A stretch of 64,000 nucleotides of DNA from Solirubrobacter sp963848475 (GTDB lineage: Bacteria; Actinomycetota; Thermoleophilia; Solirubrobacterales; Solirubrobacteraceae): contig CAWKDW010000006.1 in the NCBI GenBank assembly GCA_963848475.1, positions 201,341 through 265,340 of the forward strand, read 5' to 3'. Made by a program: the position numbers and the translations under genes. Each line of letters starts with the position of its first letter. The stretch's first letter is position 1. Under the pieces are notes generated by a model. It saw only the letters and a list, made by a program, of their open reading frames with translations, was not told the origin of the DNA and did no database searches. This document shows positions 1 to 9,191 of this stretch, one piece after another.

Positions 1-1505
1 GCATCATGGCCGGCATCGACCAGGACTACCGCGGCGAGGCCCAACTCGCTCCCGGCGCGACCGTCGGCCTGCTCTCGCAGGAGCCCGACCTCGACGAGAG
101 CAAGGACGTGCGCGGCAACGTCGAGGACGGCGTGCGCCCGATGCGCGAGCTCATGGACCGCTTCAACGAGCTGTCGATGAACTACTCCGACGAGACCGCG
201 GACGAGTTCGCACGCCTGCAGGACCAGATCGACGCGGCCGGCGCCTGGGAGCTCGACTCGATGCTCGACCAGGCGATGGACGCCCTGCGCTGCCCGCCCG
301 GCGATTCCCCCGTCACCTCGTTGAGCGGTGGCGAGCGGCGCCGGGTCGCCCTGGCGCGCCTGCTGCTCTCCAAGCCCGACCTGCTGCTCCTCGACGAGCC
401 GACCAACCACCTGGACGCCGAGTCCGTGGCCTGGCTCGAGCAGCACCTCGCCGACTACGAGGGCACGATCGTCGCGGTGACCCACGATCGCTACTTCCTC
501 GACAACGTCGCGACCTGGATCCTCGAGCTCGACCGTGGCCAAGGCCTGCCGTTCAAGGGCAACTACTCCTCGTGGCTCGAGCAGAAGCAGAAGCGGCTCG
601 CGATGGAGGAGAAGTCCGAGTCCGCGCGCCAGCGCACGATCAAGCAGGAACTCGAGTGGGTGCGGACCAACCCCAAGGGCCGCCGCACCAAGTCCCGTGC
701 TCGCTTGAACCGCTACGAGGCCCTGCTCGCCGAGGAGCGCAACGCGAACCTCGACGAGGCCCAGATCCACATCCCGCCCGGGCCCCGTCTCGGCGGCACC
801 GTGATCGAGGCCGATCATTTGCGCAAGGGCTTCGGCGACCGCCTGCTGATCGAGGACCTCTCCTTCACGCTGCCGCCCGCCGGGATCGTCGGCGTGATCG
901 GGCCCAACGGCGCCGGCAAGACGACGCTGTTCCGGACGATCGTCGGCCAGGAGAAGCCGGACTCCGGCTCCCTGCGGCTGGGCGAGACCGTCGACCTCGC
1001 CTACGTCGACCAGTCCCGCGACGCCCTCGACCCCGACAAGACCGTCTGGGAAGAGATCTCCGAGGGCTACGAGCACATCAAGGTCGGCGACCGCGAACTC
1101 AACTCCCGCGCCTACGTCGCCGGCTTCAACTTCAAGGGCACCGACCAGCAGCGCAAGGTCGGCGTGCTCTCCGGCGGCGAGCGCAACCGCGTCCACCTCG
1201 CGAAGCTACTGCGGCGCGGCGGCAACGTCCTCCTGCTGGACGAGCCGACCAACGACCTCGACGTCGACACCCTGCGCGCGTTGGAAGACGCCCTCCTGGC
1301 CTTCCCGGGCTGCGCGGTGATCATCTCCCACGATCGCTGGTTCCTCGACCGCGTCGCCACCCACGTCCTCGCGTTCGAGGGCGACTCCCAGGTCGTCTGG
1401 TTCGAAGGCAACTTCGAGGCCTACGAGGACCACCGCCGCACCCGCCTGGGTGCCGAGGCCGACCGGCCCCACCGCATCTCCTACAAGAAGCTCACGCGCG
1501 CCTGA
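1..1505 (+). CDS. ettA: EttA, energy-dependent translational throttle ABC-F ATPase (5' truncated)
   Basis: ABC-F protein that binds the ribosomal E site and gates translation according to ATP/ADP level. The frame is open from the window edge; the ATG at 6 aligns with an internal Met of EttA (the IMAGID stretch after the first Walker A), so roughly the first 55 residues, including the first P-loop, lie upstream of the window. Visible are the first ABC signature LSGGERRR, its Walker B LLLLDEPTNHLD, the arm/linker region GNYSSWLEQK, a second Walker A GPNGAGKTT near visible residue 299, the second signature LSGGERNR and Walker B LLLDEPTNDLD. The C-terminus ending KKLTRA matches the family end. 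It is strongly EttA-like across its whole length, so other ABC-F subfamilies are unlikely. Confidence 0.95.
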   Translation, partial: IMAGIDQDYRGEAQLAPGATVGLLSQEPDLDESKDVRGNVEDGVRPMRELMDRFNELSMNYSDETADEFARLQDQIDAAGAWELDSMLDQAMDALRCPPGDSPVTSLSGGERRRVALARLLLSKPDLLLLDEPTNHLDAESVAWLEQHLADYEGTIVAVTHDRYFLDNVATWILELDRGQGLPFKGNYSSWLEQKQKRLAMEEKSESARQRTIKQELEWVRTNPKGRRTKSRARLNRYEALLAEERNANLDEAQIHIPPGPRLGGTVIEADHLRKGFGDRLLIEDLSFTLPPAGIVGVIGPNGAGKTTLFRTIVGQEKPDSGSLRLGETVDLAYVDQSRDALDPDKTVWEEISEGYEHIKVGDRELNSRAYVAGFNFKGTDQQRKVGVLSGGERNRVHLAKLLRRGGNVLLLDEPTNDLDVDTLRALEDALLAFPGCAVIISHDRWFLDRVATHVLAFEGDSQVVWFEGNFEAYEDHRRTRLGAEADRPHRISYKKLTRA

Positions 1506-1531
1506 TCCCTTCGCCGGTTGCGCTGGTCACT

Positions 1532-1559
1532 GGTCACGGTCCTCACGATGACCGTGACC
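1532..1559. terminator. Hairpin after ettA
   Basis: Perfect 9-bp inverted repeat GGTCACGGT / ACCGTGACC with a 10-nt loop, 27 bp after the ettA stop. There is no T-tract, so it is a candidate factor-independent terminator of the hairpin-only type seen in GC-rich actinobacteria, or a protein-binding palindrome. Confidence 0.45.
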
Positions 1560-1711
1560 ACGCCGCGTTCGTCGCGCGACTCCTAGCCACCCGCGCCGCC
1601 TGCGACACGATCCGATCGGGCCAACCCCCCATCCGGCCTTGACGCAGGGAAAACCCGCCCGGTAGCGTCGGGCTGAGGAATGTCGTGACGCGGACGGATC
1701 CAGGAGGGGCG

Positions 1712-3633
1712 ATGACGAGGTCGAGCAAGCCGGCGGTGGACCTACGCCACGACGCTCATCAGTCTGCTCACGGCGACGCTGATCGGGGTGGCGGCTCCTC
1801 TTCCCGCTGGCGCGGACACAGGCGATCTGTCTTACGTCGGTTGCATCGGGAATCTTGCCGGGTGGCGGTCCAACCAACCCGCCAACTGCGTTGGACAGCT
1901 CGCGCGCCGTGGCAATCACACCCGACGGGAAGCACCTCTACACAGTCGGAAGCAACGGGCTAAGCCACTTTCTGATTGATGCAACCGGAAATGCGACGTT
2001 CGCCGGCTGTCTCGGAAACCTCCCTGGATGTGCCTCAACCACGCCGACGACCGCGTTGTCATCGGGCGCGGTAGCCGGGCTGTCGCTCTCCCCCGACGGT
2101 CGCCACCTCTACGTCGCGACTTCGAGCGCAGTGAGTCACGTGACCCTGGATACAGCGGGCAACGCCACATTCGCTGGATGCATCGGCAGTCTCTCGGGGT
2201 GCACAGCGACCACCCCAGCTACCGCCCTCAACGGAGCGGTTGGGCTGGCCCTTAGGAGCGGACATCTGTATGTGTCGGGAACCGGCTCGGACAGCGTGAG
2301 TCACCTCACGGTCAACGGAACCGGAGGCCTTACATTTGCGAACTGCGCGGGCAGCCTCAGCGGATGTTCATCGCTCGCAGTGGCCGCCGCTGTGGCACAG
2401 CCTTACGGCCTGGCATTGTCGCCGGATGGCGGACACCTGTACGCCACGTCGTTCGGCGGATCGCGCGGCTGGAGACGTCGCCCACTTCACCATCGGCGGG
2501 ACCGGGAACCTCGCGTTTGCGGGGTGCATCGGGAATCGTCCGGGTTGCGCGACGACCATCCCGGCAGGAGCGCTTAACGGAACAACCGGGCTCGCATTCG
2601 GTAGTGATGGCAAGAATCTGTACGCCGCTGGATTCGGCGTGGGTGCGGTGGGCTGGATGTCGATTGACGCAGCTGGTAATCCTCGCGCTCCTGGGAAACT
2701 GCGTAGGACAGGGAGGCTGCACTCCGACGGAATCCGCCCGGTGCGCTCAATGGCGCGTTTCGAGTCGCCGTAACGCCGGATGGCAATCAGGGTAGGTTAC
2801 GCGGCGGAGCCAGAACGGATGCGGCGAGCGGACAAATGAAGCTCAACGCCACAGGAGCGCCAACCTTTGTGAGCTGCAGCGGATCCCTAGGCGGATGCTC
2901 TCCAATCGCCCCGGCTGGGGCTTTGTCAACGGTGACCTTCGGCCTGAGCAATCAGGCGCGGCCGGACTGCTCGCGAGATTGATACATCGCGGTCCTCTAC
3001 AACGCGAACGCAGTTTCGGCGCCGATGCTCTCGATCACTACCCTCCGCGACCCGGCTATCTCCGCCGGCGACGGTCCGACTCCATGTGGTCGCGCCGCCA
3101 ATCGTCGTGGGATCCTGCCGGCGAGCGGGATCGACAATGATAAGGACGGGTTCTTCGCCGGTCAGGACTGCAATGACAACAACGCGTCGATTCGGCCTGG
3201 GGCGTTGGAGATCAAGGGCAACAACCTCGATGAGAACTGTGATGGGCTCGCGGAGCCGTTCCCGACGCTGACGGCCGGTGTGGCGAACAAGTGGTCGGTG
3301 AGGGGGAACCGCTTCACGCTGACGGTGTTGCAGGTCACGCAGCAGTTCCCGAAGGGGTGGAAGGCGAAGATCCTGTGCAAGGGGAAGAAGTGCCCGTTCA
3401 GGAGCAAGAAGTTGAAGGCGGGGAAGGTCAAGAGGGGTGCTTCGACGGTGATCACGTCGCTGAGCAGGAAGCAGCGGAGGTTCCGCGCGGGGCAGACGGT
3501 TGAGGTGTGGGTGAGTGCGCCGAACTTCAATACGAAAGTCGCGCGGTTCGCGTTGCGCAAGGGGAAGATCCCGACGACGCTGCCGTTCTGCGTGATCCCG
3601 GGCCAGTCGAAGCCGAAGAAGACCTGCTCCTGA
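1712..3633 (+). pseudogene. Decayed secreted beta-propeller (lactonase-like) protein with C-terminal MopE-like domain
   Basis: The start ATG at 1712 follows a strong AGGAGGGG site. The frame breaks early (about 1740), after which another frame encodes a hydrophobic leader ending in AGADTGDLSYVGC. At least three more breaks (about 1855, 2460 and 2680) separate stretches of a repeated unit of the type AGNATFAGCIG..PGC....ALNG..GLA..PDG.HLY, which is a propeller-blade signature. The last part (about 3130-3633) is intact and carries DNDKDGFFAGQDCNDNN and NNLDENCDG, a calcium/metal-binding MopE-type motif, followed by a basic domain. Base composition between 1900 and 3100 is less GC-rich than its neighbours. 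The breaks are scattered and some sequence is missing, so this is genuine decay rather than a single error. The intact relative at 55428-59766 shows what the gene once looked like. Confidence 0.7.
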
Positions 3634-3683
3634 GCATTTGACGAGCGCGGCCCGGCGCCCTGCTGGCGTCGAGTCGTGCCCGG

Positions 3684-4598
3684 ATGCTGTTACCTTCGCG
3701 GCGGTCAATGGTCTCAGTCGTGGTCTGCCTCGTCCTAGGGCTCGTGCTGGTCGCCGCCGCCGGGTTGAAGCTGGCCGGTGGGGCGTCGGCGCGGGCTGCG
3801 CTGGGGACATACGGCGTCAAGAACGCCCGCGCGGCGTGGGCGGTGTGGGCCGCGCTGATCGCCGTCGAGGTCGTGATCGGCGTCGGGGTCGGCGCTGGGT
3901 CGACCGCGGCGGCGACGGCCGGTGCGCTGCTGATGGCGGCCGCTTGCGGGGTTCAGGTGCTAGCGATCTCGGCGGGACGCACTGGGGCTCCCTGTGCGTG
4001 CTTCGGGGCGAAGGGAACCGTCGGGACGGCTTCGGCGGGGCGGGCGGCGGCGCTCGCTGCCGCGCTGGCGCTGGTTCCGCTCCTGCCCCGCGAGGAGCCG
4101 ACGACACAAGGCTGGCTGGCGATCGGGCTGGCGTTCGCGCTGCTCGGGCTGGCGGCCCTGGCCGTGGTGGTGCTCGCGCTCGCGCGTGAGGTTGGGATGT
4201 TGCGGCTCTCGGTCACGCCGCGCGGCGCGCTCGAGGTCGCCCATGAAGGCCCGGAGGTCGGCGCGCGCAGCGCGCTCGCCCCGAAGTTCGGCCCGGATCT
4301 GGTCACGGGTCGCGGCCGGATCGGCCTCGCCGTGTTCTCGTCCGAGGGTTGCGGGCTGTGCCGTGCGCTCGCGCCGGCGATCACCGCGTTCGGCAACCAC
4401 CCGGCCGTCGTGCTGCGCACGTTCGACGAGCTGACCGACGCCGACGCGTGGGCCGCGGCGGACGTGCCGGGGAGCCCCTTCGCGGTCGCCCTGGACAGCG
4501 ACGGGACGGTGCTCGCGAAGGGCACGTTCAACACGGGCGCCCAGCTCGAGTCGGTGCTGGCCGCCGCGGAGCGCCGCCGGGGCGCGGTACCCGCATGA
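3684..4598 (+). CDS. MauE-like membrane protein fused to a thioredoxin-like domain
   Basis: 304 residues. The N-terminal half has four to five hydrophobic helices in the DoxX/MauE arrangement, with a conserved cytosine-coded CACFG element near residue 108. The C-terminal third is soluble and contains EGCGLCRALAP, a thioredoxin-type CxxC active site. MauE proteins help form disulfides in the methylamine dehydrogenase light chain; here the redox carrier is fused to the membrane part. The stop overlaps the next start (ATGA at 4595-4598), so it is co-translated with the Cys-rich Tat protein that is its probable substrate. An alternative in-frame start is the ATG at 3708, directly before the first membrane helix; neither start has a clear ribosome-binding site. 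Confidence 0.75.
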   Translation: MLLPSRRSMVSVVVCLVLGLVLVAAAGLKLAGGASARAALGTYGVKNARAAWAVWAALIAVEVVIGVGVGAGSTAAATAGALLMAAACGVQVLAISAGRTGAPCACFGAKGTVGTASAGRAAALAAALALVPLLPREEPTTQGWLAIGLAFALLGLAALAVVVLALAREVGMLRLSVTPRGALEVAHEGPEVGARSALAPKFGPDLVTGRGRIGLAVFSSEGCGLCRALAPAITAFGNHPAVVLRTFDELTDADAWAAADVPGSPFAVALDSDGTVLAKGTFNTGAQLESVLAAAERRRGAVPA

Positions 4599-5167
4599 GC
4601 GAAGGAGCGCGGATCGCGGACGCCGTCGCGGAGGCGAGCTCGCGACGGGGGTTCCTGGCGCGGGTGGGAGCGGTGGTGATGGGCGTCGCGGGCGCGAAGA
4701 CCGTCGGCTCGCTGATCGCCCCGGGCGACGCCGAGGCGTACCACTTCTGCGGGCACATCTACACGACCGACTCGTGCCCGCACCCGACGGGCCTGCCGCG
4801 GATCGACGCCAAGGGTCTGCCGCTGAAGGCGCGCGACGGGCGACCGGTCGACGATCTCGGCCGCTACGTCGATCACGCGGGCACGCCGGTCGACGAGGAC
4901 GGGAACGTGCTGGTCGATGCCGACGGCACGCCGCTGCTGAAGGCCACGCGCACCCGGGTCTGCGACATCGCGGCCGAGGAGAATGACTTCAAGCCGCACA
5001 TCGACGGTGCCTGGTACCGCTGCTGCGGCGGACGCGTCCGCAAGCTCGTCGACTGCTGCGGCTACGTCAAGCACCGCATCAACGGCGACAAGGCGCTGAC
5101 GGGCTACTGCTACCACGGCCGCAAGGTGTTCTGCGTCATGTACTACGACACCAAGGTCAAATGCTGA
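4595..5167 (+). CDS. Tat-exported Cys-rich protein related to methylamine dehydrogenase light chain
   Basis: 190 residues. The N-terminus has a twin-arginine leader (SSRRGFLARVGAVVMG) ending near the acidic APGDAEA site. The mature part has ten cysteines, including WYRCC, DCCGY, GYCYHG and VFCVMYYD, a pattern that resembles the C-terminal half of the methylamine dehydrogenase small subunit. That enzyme makes its TTQ cofactor from two tryptophans. Only one Trp is present in the whole protein (in AWYRCC), and the place expected for the second is Phe (VFC), so TTQ cannot be formed in the known way. No large subunit gene is nearby. It overlaps both neighbours by 4 and 7 bp in a redox operon. The homology is fairly clear; the function is unknown. 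Confidence 0.7.
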   Translation: MSEGARIADAVAEASSRRGFLARVGAVVMGVAGAKTVGSLIAPGDAEAYHFCGHIYTTDSCPHPTGLPRIDAKGLPLKARDGRPVDDLGRYVDHAGTPVDEDGNVLVDADGTPLLKATRTRVCDIAAEENDFKPHIDGAWYRCCGGRVRKLVDCCGYVKHRINGDKALTGYCYHGRKVFCVMYYDTKVKC

Positions 5168-6591
5168 GCGCGATCCTGATCGCCGCGGCGGTCGTCGCCG
5201 GGATCACGGGAGCGTGGTCGCCGTGCGGGTTCTCGATGGTCGAGACGCTCGCGCCCAGCGGGTACGCCGGCCGCATCCGCACCACCGCGATCGCCTGCGC
5301 GACCTTCGCCGCGGGAGCCCTCACAGGCGGCGTGATCACCTTCGGCGGCCTCGCGCTGCTCGGCCAGCAGCTCGGAGCACAGGCGCCGATCGTCGCCGCC
5401 GCAGTGGCGCTGATCGCCGCGCTGGGCGAGGCGAGGGGCACGCGGATCGTCCCGCAGGTCCGCCGCCAGGTGCCTGAATCGTGGCGCCGGATCATGCCGG
5501 TGCCGCTCGCCGCGGGCCTCTACGGCGTCCTGCTCGGACTCGGCTTCACGACCTTCATCCTCTCGTTCGCGGTCTGGGCGCTCGCGGGGATCAGCATCGC
5601 GCTCGGAGACCCCGCCGCCGGCCTCCTGATCGGGCTCGGCTTCGGCGCGGGACGGGCGATCCCGGTGATCGCCCTCGCACCGTCGGGCGGCGGCAGGCTG
5701 CACGCGGCGATGGCGGAGCGCCCGCGGGTGCTGCGCTCGCTGCGCGCGCTCGACGCGCTCGCACTCGGCGTGACCGCGGCGGCGCTCGCGGTCTCCCCCG
5801 CCCAGGCCGCGGTCAAGGTGGTCGCCCCGGGCTACGCGGATCTGAGCGTCGACGGGGGCCTCTTCGCCCTTCACCGTCCCGGCGGCCTGGGCGAGCTGAG
5901 AAGCGCGACGGGAACGCAGGCGCTCCCCGGGAACCACCCTGTGGTCGGCGGCGGCCGGGTCGCCTGGATCGAGGGGGCGAGCGTCGTCGTGCTGGGCGTC
6001 GGCAGCTTCCCGGCGCCCGGTGCCGATGCCGTGGCGGTCACGACGAACTGGGTCGCTTGGCGATCGGGAGCGCAGCTGCACGCGGCTTCGCTCGACCCCG
6101 CCCATGGCTTCGTCTCCCGCCCCGTCGTCGGCGGCGAGGTCGGGCGGCCGGTCCTGGCCGGCAACCTGCTGGTGTTCGAGCTCGATTCGAGGATCGAGGC
6201 CTTCGACCTCGGCACCAACCTCAGGACCCTGCTGCGCCGCGAGAAGGGCGCCGAGCTGCGCGGACCGTCGATCCAGGGATTCCGGCTGACCTACGTGAGA
6301 GCGACCGCCAGGCGTCAACAGGTGATGACGGGCATCCTCGTCCCGCGCAAGGTCTCCAGCGACCGCACGCTCTACGGCACGACGCCCACGGCGCGGCGCG
6401 ACGAGGGCCATGAGAAGGGCCGCTTCCCCGCCAAGGGTCACATCAACAAACCGCTGTGGGTCCGCCCGCCGCAGGGCGTTCACGACACGCTGACCACCAC
6501 CGCCAGCGCCGAAACGGCTGTCTACGTCACGCGTGTGCGGCAACTCCGCAAGCAGAACCCGACCGCCTTGGTCCTGCGCATCGACCTCTGA
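5161..6591 (+). CDS. CcdA/DsbD-like membrane protein fused to a C-terminal periplasmic propeller-like domain
   Basis: 476 residues. The first about 220 residues contain six hydrophobic helices starting with GAWSPCGFSMVE, which recalls the Cys-Pro motif of CcdA/DsbD electron carriers that move reducing power across the membrane. The remaining 250 residues are soluble, beginning after SPAQAAVKVVAPGY, and have repeated short beta segments (VAWIEGA, VAWRSGA, LLVFELDS) as in a small propeller. The start overlaps the preceding gene by 7 bp (ATGCTGA). With the MauE-thioredoxin gene it supplies a complete electron path for folding the Cys-rich protein between them. The second cysteine expected of a full CcdA pair is not evident, so the redox role is inferred mainly from context. 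Confidence 0.6.
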   Translation: MLSAILIAAAVVAGITGAWSPCGFSMVETLAPSGYAGRIRTTAIACATFAAGALTGGVITFGGLALLGQQLGAQAPIVAAAVALIAALGEARGTRIVPQVRRQVPESWRRIMPVPLAAGLYGVLLGLGFTTFILSFAVWALAGISIALGDPAAGLLIGLGFGAGRAIPVIALAPSGGGRLHAAMAERPRVLRSLRALDALALGVTAAALAVSPAQAAVKVVAPGYADLSVDGGLFALHRPGGLGELRSATGTQALPGNHPVVGGGRVAWIEGASVVVLGVGSFPAPGADAVAVTTNWVAWRSGAQLHAASLDPAHGFVSRPVVGGEVGRPVLAGNLLVFELDSRIEAFDLGTNLRTLLRREKGAELRGPSIQGFRLTYVRATARRQQVMTGILVPRKVSSDRTLYGTTPTARRDEGHEKGRFPAKGHINKPLWVRPPQGVHDTLTTTASAETAVYVTRVRQLRKQNPTALVLRIDL

Positions 6592-6652
6592 TTGGACCCT
6601 CCTGGACCGGGGTAGGGGCCCGGGCAAGAGGCAAAACGGGAGGTCCAGAATC

Positions 6653-8521
6653 ATGCGGGGTATTCGCTGGCTGCCGGTCGCGGCAGCCATGGCGGTGGTG
6701 GCGGTTTCGGCGCCGACCGCCGGGGCGCAGGAAAAGCAGCCGACGGCGACGGGAACGGGGGGCGCGGCCGCGAGCGTCGATCCGCTCGCCACGCAGGCCG
6801 CGACCGACGTCCTCGCCCGGGGAGGCAACGCCTTCGACGCGGCGATCGCGGCCGCGAGCGTGCTCGGAGTGGTCGAGCCGTACAGCTGCGGCATCGGCGG
6901 CGGCGGCTTCATGACGATCCGCGACGGCCGCACCGGCAGGATCACGGCGCTGGACTCTCGCGAGACCGCGCCTGCGGCGATGAAGCCGGACTCGTTCTTC
7001 ATCAACGGCGCGCCGCCGACCGACGCGCAGTTCCCGGTCAACCGCTACAGCGGCCTGAGCGTCGGCGTTCCCGGCACCCCGGCGCTTTGGGAGTACGTCC
7101 TGCGCCGCTACGGGACCTACTCGCTGAGCAAGGCCGTCGCCTACGGCGCCAACGTCGCGCGCAAGGGCTTCACGGTCGACCAGACGTTCTTCGACCAGAC
7201 CACGCCGAACGTGCCGTACTTCGACGATGTCCCGTCGACGGCGGCGATCTACCTCGACGCCGACGGCACGCCGCGCGATGTCGGCACGACGGTCAAGAAC
7301 CCTGATCTCGCGAAGACCTACGAGCTGCTCGGCCGCTACGGCGTCGACCGCGCGTTCTACCGCGGGCCCATCGGCGCGGCGATCGTGAAGGCGTCCGACA
7401 ACGCGCCGCTCGCGCCGACCGCCGACCACACGTGGCGCCCCGGCCTGATGGAGCCCAGCGACCTGCGCGCGTACAAGGTGATCGCCCGCGACCCGGTCCA
7501 CATCGGCTTCCGGGGCAGCGACATCTGGGGCATGCCGCCGTCCTCCTCAGGCGGGACGACCGGCCTCGAGGCGCTGAACATCCTCCAGTACGGCAAGCAG
7601 CCCGCGGACAAGACGGAGACGCTCTACCGCTACCTCGAGGCGTCGCGGCTCGCCTACGCCGATCGCAACGCCTACCTCGGCGACCCGGCGTTCGTGGACA
7701 ACCCGATCCAGGGCCTCCTGGACCCGGGCTACGCCGCCCAGCGGGCCGCGCTGATCCCGCCGACCTCGGCGAACACCCCGGTGGCCGCCGGCAACCCGCC
7801 CGGGACGCCGCAGCCCGGCAGCAGCGCGTCGGTCGACCGCGTCGGCTCGACCACGCACCTGAGCGTCGCCGACAAGGACGGCAACGTCGTCGCCTACACG
7901 TTCACGATCGAGCAGACCGGCGGCAACGGCATCGTCGTGCCCGGCTACGGCTTCCTGCTCAACAACGAGCTGACGGACTTCGACATCGGCTCGCTGACGG
8001 CGAAGAACAAGGCCGAGGGCGGCAAGCGCCCGCGTTCCTCGATCGCGCCGACGATCGTTACCCGCAAGGGCCAGCCGTTCTTCACGGTCGGCACGCCCGG
8101 CGGCGCATCGATCATCACGACGGTCCTGCAGATCCTCGTCAACCGGCTGGAGTTCGGTATGTCGCTACCGGACGCGCTCGCCGCCCCACGCGCGAGCCAG
8201 CGCAACTCGACGACGACCGAGGCCGAATCCGCGTTCGTGAACTCGGCCGAGGGCCAGGCGCTGGCCAGTGTCTACAAGGAGGCCTACCGAGCGCCTGCCG
8301 GGGACGAGATCGGCGCCGCGACCGGCATCGAGTTCATCCCCAGCGGACACGGCGGTCACGACGATCACCGCGGACACGGCCATCACGGCGGCCACGGTCA
8401 CGGGCACCCCCACGGCCGAGCCGCCAAGAAGGGTGGAGGGAAGGACCTGACCTTCGTCGCCGTCGCCGAACCAAAGCGCCGCGGCGGCGGGTCCGCGGCA
8501 GTCGTCAGACCCAGTCGCTGA
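6653..8521 (+). CDS. ggt: Gamma-glutamyltransferase (glutathione hydrolase), secreted
   Basis: 622 residues, an Ntn-hydrolase that autocleaves into two subunits and removes or transfers the gamma-glutamyl group of glutathione. The start ATG at 6653 is chosen because a GGGAGGT site precedes it and a signal peptide follows (MRGIRWLPVAAAMAVVAV...AGA). The catalytic Thr is Thr400 in STTHLSVADKDGN; the oxyanion motif PPSSSGG and the N-terminal SCGIGGGGF are present. Near residues 564-588 there is an insertion with ten histidines in about 24 residues (GHGGHDDHRGHGHH...), not a normal family feature and possibly metal binding. It overlaps the convergent HAD gene by 17 bp. Confidence 0.93.
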   Translation: MRGIRWLPVAAAMAVVAVSAPTAGAQEKQPTATGTGGAAASVDPLATQAATDVLARGGNAFDAAIAAASVLGVVEPYSCGIGGGGFMTIRDGRTGRITALDSRETAPAAMKPDSFFINGAPPTDAQFPVNRYSGLSVGVPGTPALWEYVLRRYGTYSLSKAVAYGANVARKGFTVDQTFFDQTTPNVPYFDDVPSTAAIYLDADGTPRDVGTTVKNPDLAKTYELLGRYGVDRAFYRGPIGAAIVKASDNAPLAPTADHTWRPGLMEPSDLRAYKVIARDPVHIGFRGSDIWGMPPSSSGGTTGLEALNILQYGKQPADKTETLYRYLEASRLAYADRNAYLGDPAFVDNPIQGLLDPGYAAQRAALIPPTSANTPVAAGNPPGTPQPGSSASVDRVGSTTHLSVADKDGNVVAYTFTIEQTGGNGIVVPGYGFLLNNELTDFDIGSLTAKNKAEGGKRPRSSIAPTIVTRKGQPFFTVGTPGGASIITTVLQILVNRLEFGMSLPDALAAPRASQRNSTTTEAESAFVNSAEGQALASVYKEAYRAPAGDEIGAATGIEFIPSGHGGHDDHRGHGHHGGHGHGHPHGRAAKKGGGKDLTFVAVAEPKRRGGGSAAVVRPSR

Positions 8522-9191
8522 GCACCGGCAACAGGGCGTGGGCGTCGTCGACGACGGCGTCCGCGTCCGCCAGTGCCTCGATCGCGTAGGGCCCCGTGGC
8601 CACGGCGGCGACGCGCACCTCGTCGACCCGCGCACAGGCGATGTCGCGCGGCGTGTCGCCGATCACGACCGCGCGCTCGCGCGACCACGGAGGGTCGGAG
8701 GCGCGGCCGCGGGCGATCGCCGGCAGCCGCCCGCGATCCTCGTCGTCGGAGCCGAAGCCGCCCTGCCCAGCCGCGAAGAACCGCCCGACCCCGGCGCGCT
8801 CGAGCTTGAGCCGCGCGACCGGCTCCAGGTTGCCCGTCACCAGCGAGAGCCGGAACGCTTCGGGACGTGCGGCCAGCGCCTCGAGCAGCTCGACCATCCC
8901 CGGCGCCACCTTGGCCGACAGGTCGGCGGGACACAGCCGCGCGTAGGCCTCGGCGGTCGCCGCGCGCACGGCATCGGCACGCTCGTCGATCTGCTGATCG
9001 GCAACGCCGGCGGCCACCAGCAGGTCGCGTGCGATCGCGAGATCCGTCCGCCCCGCGTACTCGACCGTCTGGATGTCGTGCACCGACACCCCGTGCACGT
9101 CACCCGCCGCCTCGCGCAACGCCAGCGCGTGCTCATGCGACGCGCGCTGCAGCAGCGTCCCGTCGATGTCGAAGAGCAGGAGGAGCGTCAG
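8505..9191 (-). CDS. HAD-superfamily phosphatase (phosphoglycolate phosphatase-like)
   Basis: About 228 residues. HAD motif I LFDIDGTLL is at the very N-terminus, motif II is in SLVTGN, and motif III is GDTPRDIAC, with a helical cap domain between motifs I and II. This matches small phosphate-ester hydrolases of the phosphoglycolate phosphatase/Gph group; the substrate cannot be read from sequence. No ATG, GTG or TTG lies between the upstream aminopeptidase stop and motif I, so the only usable start is a CTG at 9191 that overlaps that stop (CTGA), implying translational coupling. It forms an operon with the M42 aminopeptidase. Confidence 0.85.
   Translation of the reverse strand: MTLLLLFDIDGTLLQRASHEHALALREAAGDVHGVSVHDIQTVEYAGRTDLAIARDLLVAAGVADQQIDERADAVRAATAEAYARLCPADLSAKVAPGMVELLEALAARPEAFRLSLVTGNLEPVARLKLERAGVGRFFAAGQGGFGSDDEDRGRLPAIARGRASDPPWSRERAVVIGDTPRDIACARVDEVRVAAVATGPYAIEALADADAVVDDAHALLPVLSDWV

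Noticed and set aside
4595..5167. True methylamine dehydrogenase light chain
   Set aside because: Only one Trp in the protein, so the TTQ cofactor cannot form, and no large subunit or amicyanin gene is nearby.
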